Assembly (NCBI RefSeq): GCF_000004195.4
Contig: NC_030678.2
Span: 138,199,047-138,263,046 of the forward strand
Source of the DNA: Xenopus tropicalis
Lineage: Eukaryota; Chordata; Amphibia; Anura; Pipidae
DNA length: 64,000 nucleotides
Direction of reading: 5' to 3'
Part shown: one piece after another, positions 11,363-22,191 of the stretch
Layout: each line of letters opens with the position of its first letter
Numbering within the stretch: position 1 is the stretch's first letter
Program-made: the position numbers and the translations under genes
The notes under the pieces: generated by a model
Told to the model about the DNA's origin: nothing
The model's input: only the letters and a program-made list of their open reading frames with translations
Databases searched by the model: none

Positions 11363-13353
11363 AAAGAAATTATTGCATAAACTAACTTTCCAGGAACAAT
11401 TATACTTGTGCCAAGAATTCAATATGTTGTTGCAAGAAATAAAATTGGTGAAATTCTCATTAGTAGAGAGAACGACTCCAGAGTGCTTCTGGATTACAGT
11501 ATGTACAATCTAAGAAAGGGTTGTAATACATTTTTCCCTAATATTCTGAGAATACATTCTGAAAGTACTTTAAAGTGTGAGTAAAACAAAACTAGGGCTC
11601 ACTAACATAAGTGCTAAATTTTACAAGCAACCAATCAACATTAGTTTTGACCAGTCTACTACTACTAGTGAAATAATGAAAGCAAAACCCTGATTGGTTG
11701 CTATGGGCAACTGTTCTGTAGCAATTTAGTGCCTCTCTTAGTGAAGTACATAGGAGGCATGTATGAGGGCGATAGGTCCTCTGTTACCTCACCATAACTG
11801 CAAATAAAGCTGGCCTTGTTTCGAATACAACCATGCAAAATACAATATTATAGTCATATGAAGTTACAAGCATAAGCGCAAGTAATTTCTTGCGCACTCT
11901 GTCTTAGCTATTTTTGTAAATTCAGATACAATAATCTGTAAAGTGTTAGTAGGTATTTATGCCGTTTAATTTATAATAACTGTACCCCTGTTTAGGTTTC
12001 CCCCTTAAAAAGCACTGTATATTTGTGGTGCTACTTAAATAAATCCCAGATAAATCTTGCATCACCACTAAAAAGCTGGATTTATAGGCATGATTCCAGA
12101 ACTGTTGACAGTGTTTGCCCGTAATCCTATGGTAGATAATCATTTCAGTCATTTCTTGGGCCACTTTAGCAGTTTTAAAGTTAGTTGTTTTAGCCTTAAC
12201 AAGATTAGTTTAGTTTAAAGGGTTCTTCCACTTAAACACTTTCTGCGCAATAAAGCAACTTTCCAATATACATGAACTTAAATTATTTTAATAATGTCAG
12301 GAATCCAAGCCAGGATTGCAGAAAATGTAATCAGATTTGTATTGTTAGTGCTGCTCAATCAGCATTTTTTCTTTAGGTTGAGAAAAGTGGATCTGCTCTC
12401 TTATGCAACTCCTTGTATCTGCACCGAAAAGTACAAATTTCTGCCTGCTTTCCCATTTTTCAGGTCAACCTCCACTCCGCTCCATATACCTGCACTTATT
12501 CCTATGGTGTGAACTCTTCATCTACTTCGGCTTCCTCTGTCTTCTCTTGGTTCTGGTCCAGGCAGGTGCATGTGCAGAACTTATACACAAAAAGACTGTT
12601 TTCCCACTCAACTGCACATGTACCTGCCTAGGCCCGAGAAAAGAAGACAGAAGATTATTGTGGCAAATATGATCCTACCCTGGGCTGGCGCAGTTTCTAG
12701 TTAACAGGAACAACGGGCCGGGGTGCCTAACAGTTTTGCACCCCCAGCAATTATAAATTAAGTTCTCCTCTAATGATAAAGAAACTCAATAACACTTGAC
12801 ACATGTAGAGAATCGGTGAATATCCTGAGGGAAAAAAGTTCTGTTGAAACACACAGATGTACCCATTGGTTTGAATTGATCTCACAAAGTTACAATTATT
12901 TCTGTAATTCACAAAATACAATTATTTTTGTTTTAAAATTCCAGAAAACAAACTAGAATGGGCACATTTCCTAAAAAAACCCAAAGAATCTAGCTGGGTG
13001 AGCTGGGTGGGCTGGGTTACAAACGAGAAATAAATCAGAGCAATTAGCAGCATCTAGCACTGCCATGGAATCACTAGGCCACAAATAAGTTGACAGGATT
13101 CTATTACAGGGATTTTATATCAATAGATTCATTTAACCCAATGCTGAAGTCCAACTACCAGCACTGCCTGCGGAAAGCCATTACAAACACTGGATGTAGA
13201 CAGAACCTATACGGATAGAAGAACCCTGCGCTATTCATATAAAAGGTGCAGTGCCACAAAACGATTTCCAGTTATAACACGAGGCCCCGATAGAAAGAAC
13301 CCACTCCCTGCGTGGAATACCTTCAGCTTGTGAAGCTCCACAGTTTCCGCCAT
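555..13353 (-). CDS. SARNP: SARNP, SAP domain ribonucleoprotein (5' seven coding exons; 3' end off window)
   Basis: Nuclear RNA/DNA-binding protein (also CIP29/Hcc-1, Tho1-like) that works with the TREX mRNA-export machinery; this role is family knowledge. Visible coding exons in transcript order are 13321-13353, 11223-11322, 10224-10270, 7330-7397, 1467-1518, 881-954 and 555-583. They total 403 nt and the reading frame is kept across every junction. The first ~45 residues form the SAP motif (LAELKQECLARGLEVKG and following helix), then an acidic Glu-rich linker, then the basic repeat QKRAERFNVP ending in RFG, typical of the C-terminal half. Residues align closely to human SARNP from memory. 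The start ATG at 13353 has A at -3 and G at +4. The remaining RFG repeats and the stop lie left of base 1, so the gene is partial only because of the window edge. SARNP is head to head with ORMDL2. Confidence 0.95.
881..954 (-). CDS. SARNP: SARNP coding exon 6
   Basis: Encodes KLQKRAERFNVPASVDSKKA followed by ARAIR, the first basic RERF/RFNVP-type repeat. Acceptor TTACAG, donor GTAAGC. Confidence 0.93.
1467..1518 (-). CDS. SARNP: SARNP coding exon 5
   Basis: Encodes NAEKKLVKISSSASETD, matching the AEKKVVKI segment of human SARNP. Acceptor AACAG, donor GTAAGT. Confidence 0.9.
4355..4515 (+). repeat. Interspersed repeat tail (GTAAGCTCTTTTGGG type)
   Basis: Contains AGATTGTAAGCTCTTTTGGG followed by a T-rich stretch and ACATTTACATACA, recalled as a common frog/fish dispersed repeat 3' region. 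A related copy lies at 39640-39885 (TAGACTGTAAGCTCCACTGG). Confidence 0.45.
5389..5957. mobile_element. Long-TIR nonautonomous DNA transposon, TTA target duplication
   Basis: The left end GGGGCACATTTAATAACCCA and the right end (read on the other strand, GGGGCACATTTACTAACCCA) are inverted copies. TTA flanks both ends (5386-5388 and 5958-5960). The interior is rich in GCGACTTTTTCG-like blocks on both strands, giving an imperfect fold-back over the full 569 bp. A 3-bp TTA duplication is typical of PIF/Harbinger elements. No transposase frame is present. It lies in SARNP intron 4. Confidence 0.8.
7330..7397 (-). CDS. SARNP: SARNP coding exon 4
   Basis: Encodes EEEQKSSVAAVKEEEPDDKP and a few more residues of the linker. 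Acceptor TTTCAG, donor GTAAGT; ends two bases into a codon. Confidence 0.9.
7431..7956. mobile_element. T2-like MITE copy (TACTGTCATG family, degraded)
   Basis: Shares blocks with the copies at 15055-15531, 48150-48681 and 62559-63027: TCATGATTTTTATGGTATA at one end, TTCCCATTGTTCTGCTGA in the middle and a GTTTTCCCATGAT end. The ends are eroded and no TTAA is intact. It is in SARNP intron 3 next to exon 4. Confidence 0.65.
8740..10165 (-). mobile_element. CR1-clade LINE fragment, reverse transcriptase region (degenerate)
   Basis: Read on the minus strand, the DNA gives GPGPNGIHPRVLNELS (about 9880), NYRPVSLTPVVGK (about 9700) and WAAKWKMRFNVEKCKVMQF (about 9290), classic CR1/jockey-type reverse-transcriptase motifs. 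Frames are broken by stops and shifts. The 3' end carries the CATAGTTACATATGG repeat (8754-8770) that is frequent in frog DNA. It is non-functional and is oriented like the host gene. Confidence 0.8.
8853..9031. mobile_element. MITE nested in the LINE
   Basis: Interrupts the LINE between 'cctatcctga' and 'gattctgacctatc'. It starts near AGAGATGGGC and ends near GCTCATCCCC, loose inverted ends, and is GC-richer than the LINE. Exact borders are uncertain. Confidence 0.45.
10224..10270 (-). CDS. SARNP: SARNP coding exon 3 (acidic linker)
   Basis: Encodes AEEEANEEDVLGEETE, close to the human linker. Acceptor TTGTAG, donor GTAAGT; 47 nt, closing the frame at codon 60. Confidence 0.92.
10271..11222 (-). 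other. SARNP: SARNP intron 2
   Basis: Noncoding, AT-rich; no clear element or exon found. Confidence 0.6.
11223..11322 (-). CDS. SARNP: SARNP coding exon 2 (SAP domain)
   Basis: Encodes the SAP helix-turn-helix from LAELKQECLARG to RLQAYIEEH. The acceptor TTAG sits directly below a 35-nt T tract (A tract on the plus strand, 11325-11359). The donor reads GTTCGG, a weak match, but it is forced by homology because the split codon G|CT gives the conserved Ala. Confidence 0.93.
11325..11359 (+). repeat. 35-nt poly(A) tract (poly-T on the coding strand)
   Basis: Uninterrupted A run that ends one dinucleotide from SARNP exon 2. In the transcript it is a U35 polypyrimidine tract directly before the acceptor AG. 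Confidence 0.9.
11360..13320 (-). other. SARNP: SARNP intron 1 remainder
   Basis: Noncoding. Contains T2-like fragments (around 12215-12290, beginning TTTAAAGGGTTCTTCCAC) and a fragment related to the 62066 element (around 12675-12770, GGGCTGGCGCAGTTT and CACCCCCAG). No exon seen. Confidence 0.5.
13321..13353 (-). CDS. SARNP: SARNP coding exon 1
   Basis: Encodes MAETVELHKLK, 11 whole codons, followed by donor GTATTC at 13320-13315. The sequence matches the human N-terminus closely. Confidence 0.93.
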
Positions 13354-13860
13354 CTTTCAATCGCCAACTTGCCTTGCGCAGCACAACTCAGGTGCGACAC
13401 GCGGATTGGTTCGTCGCCCAGTTGACGTCAGTGGAAAAATACGCGCGGCAATTTGGATCGACAGAGGTGGAAGTAACCAACAAATTTCTATTTATCAACT
13501 TCCTGTGAGCTCTCTGCCGCCTTCCAGAAAGCAGAACCTCGTCCTTCCAAAAGAAATTAAACAATACAGCCCTATAAGTGAGAGGAGAGACCTTTGGCCT
13601 TTACGGGGTCAAGCCGCCACTGCAGAGGTTGGGTCAGTTTGGACCAATCCGCTTTAGAGCTGTGAACAATCTTTCAGCCAATCACCGGGTCTATTTATGC
13701 AGCAGACTGAGTGACGCTTTGGGTAACTACTGCCATGTTATTGGAGGTCGGAAGTCAGGAGAAAGCTCACTTCCGTATATCTGCCATCTTAGTTGGGGAT
13801 AGGAGATAGAAACGCAACTTGAGCACCACCCTCTTACAGCTTCCTCCCGGAAGTGCTTTG
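13354..13860. promoter_or_regulatory. Bidirectional promoter of SARNP and ORMDL2
   Basis: Lies between the divergent SARNP start codon and ORMDL2 exon 1. It contains a perfect CRE TGACGTCA (13423-13430), CCAAT boxes in both orientations (ATTGG 13405-13409; CCAAT 13644-13648 and 13678-13682; ATTGG 13740-13744), ETS motifs ACTTCCG (13769-13775) and CCGGAAGT (13847-13854), and GCCATCTT (13783-13790), a YY1-like site. There is no TATA box at a useful place. CpG density is visibly higher than in the flanks. This is the pattern of a housekeeping shared promoter; which site drives which gene is inference. Confidence 0.75.
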
Positions 13861-13901
13861 TGTTTCCTGGCTACCGGTGACAGGCGGTGGTCTAACTACA
13901 G
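13855..13901 (+). other. ORMDL2: ORMDL2 noncoding exon 1 (3' end)
   Basis: The sequence CTAACTACAG at 13892-13901 is followed by donor GTGAGAGG. Joined to the next exon it gives ACAGG|ATG with A at -3. The transcription start is not visible; the left edge given is a guess. Confidence 0.55.
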
Positions 13902-16079
13902 GTGAGAGGGTTAAGCATTATTTATTATTATGCAGGGTGGTTATACTGTGTTGTGTAAAGGCGGTGCTTGACCGGTGGCAGTTCAGAAGCTAGAGGGGTG
14001 TATGCTGAACGTGCCTGTCTGTGCGTGACGGCGATCATGGATTTTTGACACCTTATTTTACGTTGCCATTGAGATAAAAGAGGAATTAGGTTTTTTTTTT
14101 TAAAAAATAAATCCTTAATTGGGTTATTATCTCTCTCATGACATGGGGTTACTTGCCATCTATGGCACCTGATGGGTAATAAAATACTGCGTTCAAAACA
14201 TGTTTGGTTGTACCATCACATGCCTTTGTGCGGCTTCTCACAGACTCTTCTGCTTCTTTAAACAAACTATATTGTATGCATAGAAACTGCATGCATCAAG
14301 CCCATTCCCCAGCACCACATACACTCAAGAATTCCCGGTGGCGTCCCATAATAAGGGTCTGTAGTTCTTATTGAGCGTCTCATCCAGCCTTGCACTATTA
14401 GCTCCACTGAATTATGTAAACATCTGAGAGATTCATTAGCAGTAATTGTTTCCCTGCTTTCATTTCAATGGACAACAATAATGTATGGTTATAGACAAGG
14501 ACATTTAAGAGTGTATTTGATACCTTTTTATTAACACACTGTCATTAGATCACAAAAAAGTTCATGGAATAACTTTAACAGTTTACTATGGGTAAAAATA
14601 TTTTTTTAGTTCCAGTGTTGCTCTGTGTGCTGCTTGGTTCGTGGGTTAAATAATTAATACTAATTCAAAAAGAAGGATCCTCAACAGCCAGTCAAAAAGA
14701 GCCAAAGTAGATAGGACACAGCCCCCAGATTTAAAGAACAAGCCAAACAGCAGAATCCATACGGATCCCAAACTTCACACAAAAATTAAAAGAAAAAAAT
14801 TTGCATTTTTATTTAAACATCCATATTAAAAACATAAGATACCCTGGCTTTTTAAAGGGTTGGTATGATAATCCAGCCTGCTCCCATCTGAATTTTATTA
14901 AACAATAGGGTTTATTTTAGATTGCATGGCACAGTGCTGTGTGCAAAAAAAAACTTGTGTCAAGTGCTCATTTGGCAGTTGAGTCTGGGTTGCTGCAAGT
15001 GCCTGGGCACACAAATCAGCTCTTGAATTAAGTGTTGCTGACATCTTTCCTTAAAGGGACACTGTTATGATTTTTATGGTATACTTTTTATTTCTAAATT
15101 ACACTGTTTACATAGCAAATAATTCACTCTACCATTTAAAATGTCGTTCTTGAACCAACAAATGTATTTTTTAGTTGTAATATTGGTGTGTAGGCGCCAT
15201 CTCAGAGCATTGTGCCTGAGTCTGAGCTTTCATAAGGAGCCAGCGCTACATATTAGAACTGCTTTCAGCTAACCTATTGTTTCTCCTACTCCCATGTAAC
15301 TGGAGGAGTCCCAAGCCGGACTTGGATTTCTTACTATTGAGTGCTATTCTGATATCTACTGGGGGCTGCTATCTTGATACCTTCCCACCTTCCCATTGTT
15401 CTGCTGATCAAAATTAAATATAAAAAAATCTGTGTTTTTGAAAAACAGATTTCCATAGAGGATTCTGCTGGAGAAGCTCTATTAACTGATGGGTTTTTAA
15501 AAAAAACATGTTTTCCCATGACAGTATTCTTTTAATATACACAGTTTTCCAACACAAGTGATGCATTTGTGCTGGTTCATGCAGTTTTTTTTCGTTGCTA
15601 TCCATCTCATGCACATGGGGTTAGTTGTTATCTCAGGTTGTTGGTCACTGCTTGCACTATCCGAAACAGGCCCAGACTGCCAATCTGTGGATTCTGGCAA
15701 ATGCCAGAGGGGCTGCTGTAAGATGCCATAGACCGTCACTATTTATTGGGCTGGTGGGGGCTGTTTGACCTCTGTGCCAGGGCCTATTTTAAATACCATT
15801 CTAAAGCCAGTCCAAAAATAATTCTGTTCGGTTCTTCCGTTGCGACATAGAATATGCTGAATTAATGAGGAAATATGCCTCGCTGTAGAAAGACATGTAA
15901 AAAAAGTCAAGTTTTGTCTCCGTAACAACATTCAGTGCATTTTGTGACTAGAATTGTCACTTCACAAGAGCTTATTTGAGTCTAAGAGAAGCAGTTTGAA
16001 TAATAAGGATTGCTTTAGTGCATCTCTGTATTATTTTACATGCGCATTTTCTAAATGTGTTTTTTTTTTTTTCTTTTAG
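13902..16079 (+). other. ORMDL2: ORMDL2 intron 1
   Basis: Bounded by GTGAGA and a T-rich TTTTAG acceptor. Holds a complete T2-like MITE (15055-15531). No exon seen. Confidence 0.6.
15055..15531. mobile_element. T2-like MITE with TTAA duplication (TACTGTCATG family)
   Basis: TTAA at 15051-15054 and 15532-15535. Inner ends are AGGGACACTGTTATG and, on the other strand, AGAATACTGTCATGGG. It is 477 bp, has no coding frame, and is in ORMDL2 intron 1. TTAA duplications with AGG-type ends match the Xenopus T2 MITE family, related to piggyBac. Confidence 0.8.
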
Positions 16080-16080
16080 G

Positions 16081-16254
16081 ATGAATGTTGGGGTGGCTCA
16101 CAGCGAGGTGAACCCCAACACTAGGGTACTGAATAGCCGAGGGATATGGCTGGCATACGTTATATTGGTGGGCTTCCTGCATATCATACTACTGAGTTTC
16201 CCATTCTTCAGTGTTCCAGTTGTCTGGACCCTGACTAATGTCATACATAACCTT
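16081..16254 (+). CDS. ORMDL2: ORMDL2 coding exon 2 (residues 1-58)
   Basis: The ATG lies one base inside the exon (acceptor TTTTAG|G ATG). Ends at CATAACCTT followed by donor GTGAGT. The open frame running on to 16281 is intronic read-through. Confidence 0.95.
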
Positions 16255-19009
16255 GTGAGTAAGCTCCTGGAACTCTTCTAAAATGCTTGGTAAATCTTCA
16301 ACAACAAGGGTCTGTTTAGTTACATTAGAGGGATGCTGTAGTAAAATGTATTGAAATTGTATTATTTCAACCCACATTGATCTGATCATCATTTTTTGCA
16401 AATAGAATGGACTTCCCATGGCCTTTTTTTTTTTTTTTTTTTTTTGCTAATGTGAATATTGGTAATACACAGCAGTCTGATACCCTGCAGCTTATGCATT
16501 GTTTTAGAACAGATCACTTCCTGTTTGTGTTCTAGCAATAGAGCAAAACACTTAAAGGGGCCCTCCACCCAAAAACTATTTTTTTCAGAGTGAAAGAAAA
16601 GGAGATAATCAACTTTCCAGTATACATTCATTACAGCTTGTCATTGGGTTTAAAATTATCTGTACTTGTATTTGTGATTAAAAGCACCTGTTTTACACTT
16701 TTCTGAACACCTGGCTTTGACTCCTGAAACAGTGTTGCAAACCAGATGATAAAAGCCCATTAAAAGACCTGAAGGAGACCTGACTCCTGATTTACGTACA
16801 ACCCAGAGAACAGAAAGTGACAAGCGCTGCTGCAATAGCAGTTATATTTCAAATATCTTTAAAACCATTGGAAATATAATTGAATGTGTATTGGGAAGTT
16901 GCTTAGAATTGCATTTTCTTTTATGCAAAAATAGTTTTTTTGGGTGGAGGACCCCTTTCATTTTACTTTCTTGATAAGCTGTATGGATTCTACATAGAGG
17001 AGTTTGGTTTGACGATAAAAGAAAATATTTCACACTGACACTCGTGGGAGTAGCTTTGCACCTAATAAATATAATAAAATAAAATGCTTACCAGAGAAGG
17101 AAATCTACATGCTACACTGATCGCTACATCGACAGAATTTTTAAACCTGCTGGTTTTGGGCAAGTTGCAGTGCCCCATACATCGACAGATAAGCTGCTGA
17201 CTTGGACTGAATCATAAATAATAAAAAATATGGGTGCTTTCAAACTTGAACTGTCTGTAGGCAGATACTTCCGTTCTTGCTGCTCTTGCAAAAAAAAAAT
17301 TCAGCTCACTCGCCGTTCCAAATTGGTGGTCTGGAATGAGCATCCCAAAATCAGGAGTCCATGAACCTTCCTGTATTTATAGTTGAACTGCTTTATGATT
17401 ATTAATGTTTATGGTGCTGTTATCAGTTATGAGACTGACACCTTTCCTATTTGTTTAAGGCTTAAGGGATGTATTTTATGTTTAGTTAGATAAAGCCTTT
17501 GCTTTAAGTGCATTATGTTGAAGAATATCCTGCATTTATATATATTGGGTAGTAGTTAGAAATTAGGCCTTTACAAAAAAGACTACATATAAGTGTTTTT
17601 CTTTCTTGACTATTCCGCTCAACCCTTCTATGTGCAGTATCTTAACTTCAGATGACTTCAGTTATGTAAATCTTTCACTGTTTGGTCTTACTTATTATTG
17701 TGTTTCTGTATATAATTGTTACATTGTTTTCTATTACAGTTTACTCATGCCTTGATTTTGGCACTTTCTCATATGTCCTACCCTGATGGTATTGTAGTTA
17801 TATGGGCATGGTACTTGGGGTATTGCACTATTCTAGTCCTAGCAAGGGCTATGTGTTTGAAAAAATCCTTATTCTTTTGCTTTAGAATGTAAATGCATAG
17901 ATATAGTACAAAGCATAACGCATATGCTATTAACCTGATCTAATTCAATTTTTTTACCAAGCTTTTTAAAATTGTATATATGTTACTGATTATAAAAGCC
18001 TATGAGATGTTAAGTAACCTTAGCTTTTAGCTTCAAACACAGCATAGATTTACACTTGGTTTTTCTCTGCAGGTGATGTACCTGTTCCTGCACACAGTTA
18101 AAGGTACACCTTTTGAGACTCCTGACCAGGGAAAGGCAAGGCTACTCACCCACTGGGAACAGATGGACTATGGCATCCAGTTTACTTCATCTCGCAAGTT
18201 CCTCACTATTAGTCCTATTGTGCTGTAAGTGCATTTTTAGTTGCCCCAGCATTTGCTGAAGCTCTGTATAATATACCTGAGCACAAGGTATTAAATAAAG
18301 ATGTTTAGCTCCCATATTGAAGTTCAATCTTTTGTGACAGCCAAGAAAGACCATTACATAACCCAGAAACATTATTGAATTTTGTCAGTTTAAAAGTTTT
18401 GAACACCTTAACCAAGCAGCATGAGTGTTAGATTTCTAGTAGTGGATGATTGGATTGTCACAGTAAAGTTCTTTGTTTATGTGGTTCAGGTCAGAGAATT
18501 AAAGCTGCTGGTTGGCTTGGCAGCACAAGCAGGTTTCCTGCAGAATATAGAGACGGCATTGCAACAGCCTTGGACAATATAAAGGCTTAAAAATGCCCTA
18601 TAATGTAGAATTGTATTCTGTATAATCAGTGCTTTTAGTCTTCAAGGAGCGTGTGAATTACATTCATATCAACTTATGATTTTCCCAGATAAGATATTAT
18701 TTATGATGTGTATAACATGTTTGAGTAGCTCTACAGAGGTATGGTTATAGCTAGCATGAAGGGTTATTCCGCTGAGCTTCCAAATATTATTTCCCTGTGT
18801 GTAGTAGGCTAAATGTTATTGCTTTTTTTCTGTAAACAGAGATATAATATAAACTTGTTTTTTTTCATCCCAGATACTTGCTTGCCAGCTTTTACACCAA
18901 GTATGATCCTGCCCATTTCCTTATCAACACAGTCTCGCTGCTCAGTGTCCTACTACCAAAGCTTCCGCAGTTTCATGGTGTAAGAATATTTGGAATAAAC
19001 AAGTATTGA
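16081..19009 (+). CDS. ORMDL2: ORMDL2, ER regulator of serine palmitoyltransferase (complete)
   Basis: Small ER-membrane protein that binds serine palmitoyltransferase and restrains sphingolipid synthesis when ceramide is high (family knowledge). Coding exons 16081-16254, 18073-18224 and 18874-19009 sum to 462 nt: 153 residues plus TGA, exactly the usual ORMDL length. The start is [16 protein letters not shown], including Asn13, which contacts ceramide in the human complex. Hydrophobic helices follow ([35 protein letters not shown]), with the invariant [20 protein letters not shown] between them and the end FGINKY. The paralog call (2 rather than 1 or 3) rests on [20 protein letters not shown] and gene order. 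Introns break at HNL|V and within Leu109. Confidence 0.97.
16255..18072 (+). other. ORMDL2: ORMDL2 intron 2
   Basis: Contains a T tract (about 16424-16445), a T2-like MITE (16556-16957) and otherwise unassigned AT-rich DNA. Confidence 0.6.
16556..16957. mobile_element. T2-like MITE (GGCCCTCCACCC ends)
   Basis: Begins after TTAA (16552-16555) with AGGGGCCCTCCACCC. The other end read inward is AAAGGGGTCCTCCACCC, with the right TTAA decayed to TTCA. Both ends then share AAAAACTATTTTT. No coding frame. Confidence 0.75.
18073..18224 (+). CDS. ORMDL2: ORMDL2 coding exon 3 (residues 59-109)
   Basis: From [14 protein letters not shown] to SPIV plus two bases of Leu109. Acceptor CTGCAG, donor GTAAGT. 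Confidence 0.95.
18225..18873 (+). other. ORMDL2: ORMDL2 intron 3
   Basis: Between GTAAGT and TCCCAG. No element recognised. Confidence 0.6.
18874..19009 (+). CDS. ORMDL2: ORMDL2 coding exon 4 (residues 109-153, stop)
   Basis: From [16 protein letters not shown] to VRIFGINKY and TGA at 19007-19009. Confidence 0.95.
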
Positions 19010-20530
19010 AGAGGATCTTTTACCCTAAGCAACTTATATCCAACATGTATCATATAGTGGTTAACTAAATATCATATCATTCTTTGTGCCTTCAAATGGA
19101 GGCTGTCTACACTGGACTGCCTAGCATGGTGTATTGGGAAGGATATGTGTTCCAGAACTGAAGCCACATATAATGCAATTCAGCATCAAGAGTTAATAAC
19201 AAAAGTGATTTTATGACAATATCTTGACTAATGTACTGCAGTGATTTAAGTACAAGAGTTTACATGGTGATCATAAATAACATCGGTCTGTGAAACAAGT
19301 GCTGCTCCATGACCCCTGTGCTACAATCAGGCGCAGGGCTTATGTTGTGCAGCAAGGACTTTAGGGGACCAAACTGTTGCAACTATGCACAATTCATACA
19401 ACTGCTTTCATGCAAATAGGGTGAATGGGGCGTTTTTAAATTTGCTATCTATGAAACAGAAAAGTTATGGCTTAATTTAATAGGGAAAAGGATGATGTGT
19501 ATCGTTACACTAACAAAGACGTGTAGGACCTGATAAGCATTTGATATTTTGAAAATTAGCTATCTGCATGTGCATAAATAAGACAAGCTGAATCAGGCAG
19601 TATTGTTGCCCAAGGCAATAGTCCCTGTCCCTGTGCCCTGCACACTCACAGCTGCCCCACCCTCACCGCTGCTATCTACCCCCTCCTTGTTCCCATGAGC
19701 TGTCACTCTTCCATCACCACCCCTAGTGCTTGACGCTAGTCACCCATTCAGCCGAGCTGTCACACAGTCACTTGCTCCTCTGCTGGTGGGCTGCAGGTAG
19801 GCAGTCTGCTAGGAACTGCACCCCCTACAACTGCACATTAGGTGGGTCCTACCCCTATATCTGTAGGCTACTCCTTCCATTTAATTTAAAAATATATTAA
19901 ATATAATTAAAATCCTCAGTGATAAGGACTGTTGGTAAAAGACATTCCAGATTAACTGCAAATGGATTCAAAGTAACAAAATGCTAACACCATTCCACTT
20001 CTTCCTTCAAAATAGTGTTTATATTGCTTCCCACATTGGCATTTCAAGTTCTGAGTAATCAGTGCAGAAACTCTGCTTGGATTAATTCATTTTTTAATCT
20101 GGTGAGTTTAACCAGAATTTCACCTGAAAATGTTCTACATTACTTATTGCATGAGATTGCTAGAAATGTGGGTATAAAAAAAGGCTTGTCAACCATTTTG
20201 AAGGCATACTACAAGTGATTCTGTAATAGGTAGAGAGAGCAAATAATCTGAATGTTAGCTGTTTATTATTTTGTTCTAAGGGTATCTCTCTGCCACACAC
20301 GTGCAATTTATGCCCATATCTTATCCCATATTTTAGCATTTTCTAATATCAGATTCTGCTACTATCTAGCATAAAAATGAAGGATGGCTTGTAAATCTCA
20401 CATAAGTGTAAGAAGTGAAATAGAGACAACCAAATCTTTACATTTTATGTGTTAATTACTGTACTGTTTATGGTACCGTCTTTATAAAATGGATAATTTG
20501 AAAATAAAGTTCTGACTGGATACACAATTC
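19010..20530 (+). other. ORMDL2: ORMDL2 presumed 3' UTR
   Basis: About 1.5 kb from the stop to the first good poly(A) signal. Contains a C/T-rich patch (19620-19760) and no convincing frame; the open frame at 20015-20218 is unsupported. Confidence 0.5.
20503..20508 (+). terminator. ORMDL2: Candidate ORMDL2 poly(A) signal AATAAA
   Basis: Canonical AATAAA in GAAAATAAAGTTCTG, about 1.5 kb past the stop codon. Choice of site is inferred; no transcript data. Confidence 0.55.
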
Positions 20531-20756
20531 AAAATCCCCAGACTAATCTTAATATAGTTAGGCTCATTTCAGACTTCTTTCTTTAAAACTTAACGATACT
20601 ATACTCTTCAGAAAGTCCCATTTGCGTAAGAAAAATTTATCTTCTAGAAAAGTGGGATTGTTTCAGCTATGTATATTTGCATGCCCTAGGGTGGCACCAG
20701 AATTTAAAGTGATACTGACAGAAAACAAAAATACTCTTAAAAATAATAATTACATT

Positions 20757-20845
20757 AAAGGAGACATATAGCATAAAAACCCCATCTGGTATGTAGGCAA
20801 TAATGAGTAATATATGCCAGGGGCTTTTTTTTTTCTTCTTCATTG
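20757..20845. repeat. T2-like MITE end fragment
   Basis: TTAAAGGAGACATATAGCATAAAA and ATGTAGGCAATAATGAGTAA match the left 80 bases of the pair at 25736 and 50337; the rest is missing. Confidence 0.6.
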
Positions 20846-21797
20846 AGGCTATTTTACTTGTTGGAAGGACCCACCAGTTGGCTTTTCACTGGGGCCTCCT
20901 GAGAGAAGTGCCTGCTGACTGAGTAGTATGGGGCCCCCATGATACTAATGGTGGCCCTGTGTTCCATACCAATTACACAGACTGCATATATATGCAGTCA
21001 GACACATTTATATAACTAAATTACATAAACGGACCAATATTTGCTGTAGAGTTTAGCAGCCTGTGTATGGGGTCAAAATGACAGCCTGCCAAACCAATTC
21101 CTAGGCAGTGATCAGCTATCTGTAGGGCAGGTCTGAATATCCCTTTGAGTGAGGACCACAAGGGCCACTGATGCAGTCCTTTCCCAGTGTACCTGCATAG
21201 GCCATTAATTTTGGAGACTGGAGTCACACTAGGATCAGCCCTGTTTGGACCAACAGCTCAATTGCCAGGCCAGACAAAGATCTGCTTATTTGGTGAACCA
21301 ATCTTTCTGTATATGGCTTAATTTACAGAGATTACATACAAATTTTAATAGGCTTTAGTCTGTGATCTGCAGATCTCCACCATGGAACAAGTCTTTGGAC
21401 ATCCTTGTGCCATAAGGTTAGCCTTGGAAGGCTTGTATTTGTATTTTCTGTCGAATTGCAGTGTAGTGGGATTAAGCAGAACCTTTACCAGAAACCTAGG
21501 GGGCAGTCATGGCATATGTTAATTTAGAACTTCCAAGAGGCAGGAACTAAGAGAGAGAATTAATTGATCGGTAATTTGTTGCAAACAGTATACGATAGTC
21601 CCACATACATGTATCATGAGTAAAATGGCAACTTGGGCATTGCGCATTTGCTTTCTTTTCACGTACCTTTGCAGAACCAGATATATTCTAAGCATTATTT
21701 TATACTGTATGTGTCTATCATGTCCAGTGATTTGATGGGGAATAGTACCTCTGCTCAGGTAGGGTCTATCAGCCCTTGTATCTTTTGCTGCCACTTC

Positions 21798-22187
21798 AAG
21801 GGGTTGTTCACCTTTAAATTAACTTTTAATATGATGTAGACATTGATATTCAAAGGCATTTTTTTGTGGTTTTTCAGTTATTTAACTATTTGTTCAGCAG
21901 CTCTCCAGTGGAATTTCAGTAGCTATCTGGTTGCTAGGGTCTTGTTTACCTTAGCAACCAGACAGTGGGTTAAATGAAAGACTGGAATATGACTAGAGAG
22001 GAGCTGAATAGTAAGATAAGTAATAAAAAGTAACTATTACTAAATTAAACTAAGTGCCCAGAGCACTTTTGGCTGCAGGGGTCAGTGAAAACTATAACAA
22101 AATAAATAATGAAGACCAAGTGCAAAGTTGCTAGTAATAGGACATTCTATAACATACTAAAAGTTAATGTAAAGTTGAACCACCCCT
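21798..22187. mobile_element. T2-like MITE (GGGGTTGTTCACC ends)
   Basis: Left end AGGGGTTGTTCACCTTTAAA; right end read inward AAAGGGGTGGTTCAACTTTA, then TTAA at 22188-22191. The centre holds CTGGTTGCTAGGGTC and its inverted partner. Same family as 58328-58790; a fragment lies at about 702-760. Confidence 0.8.
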
Positions 22188-22191
22188 TTAA

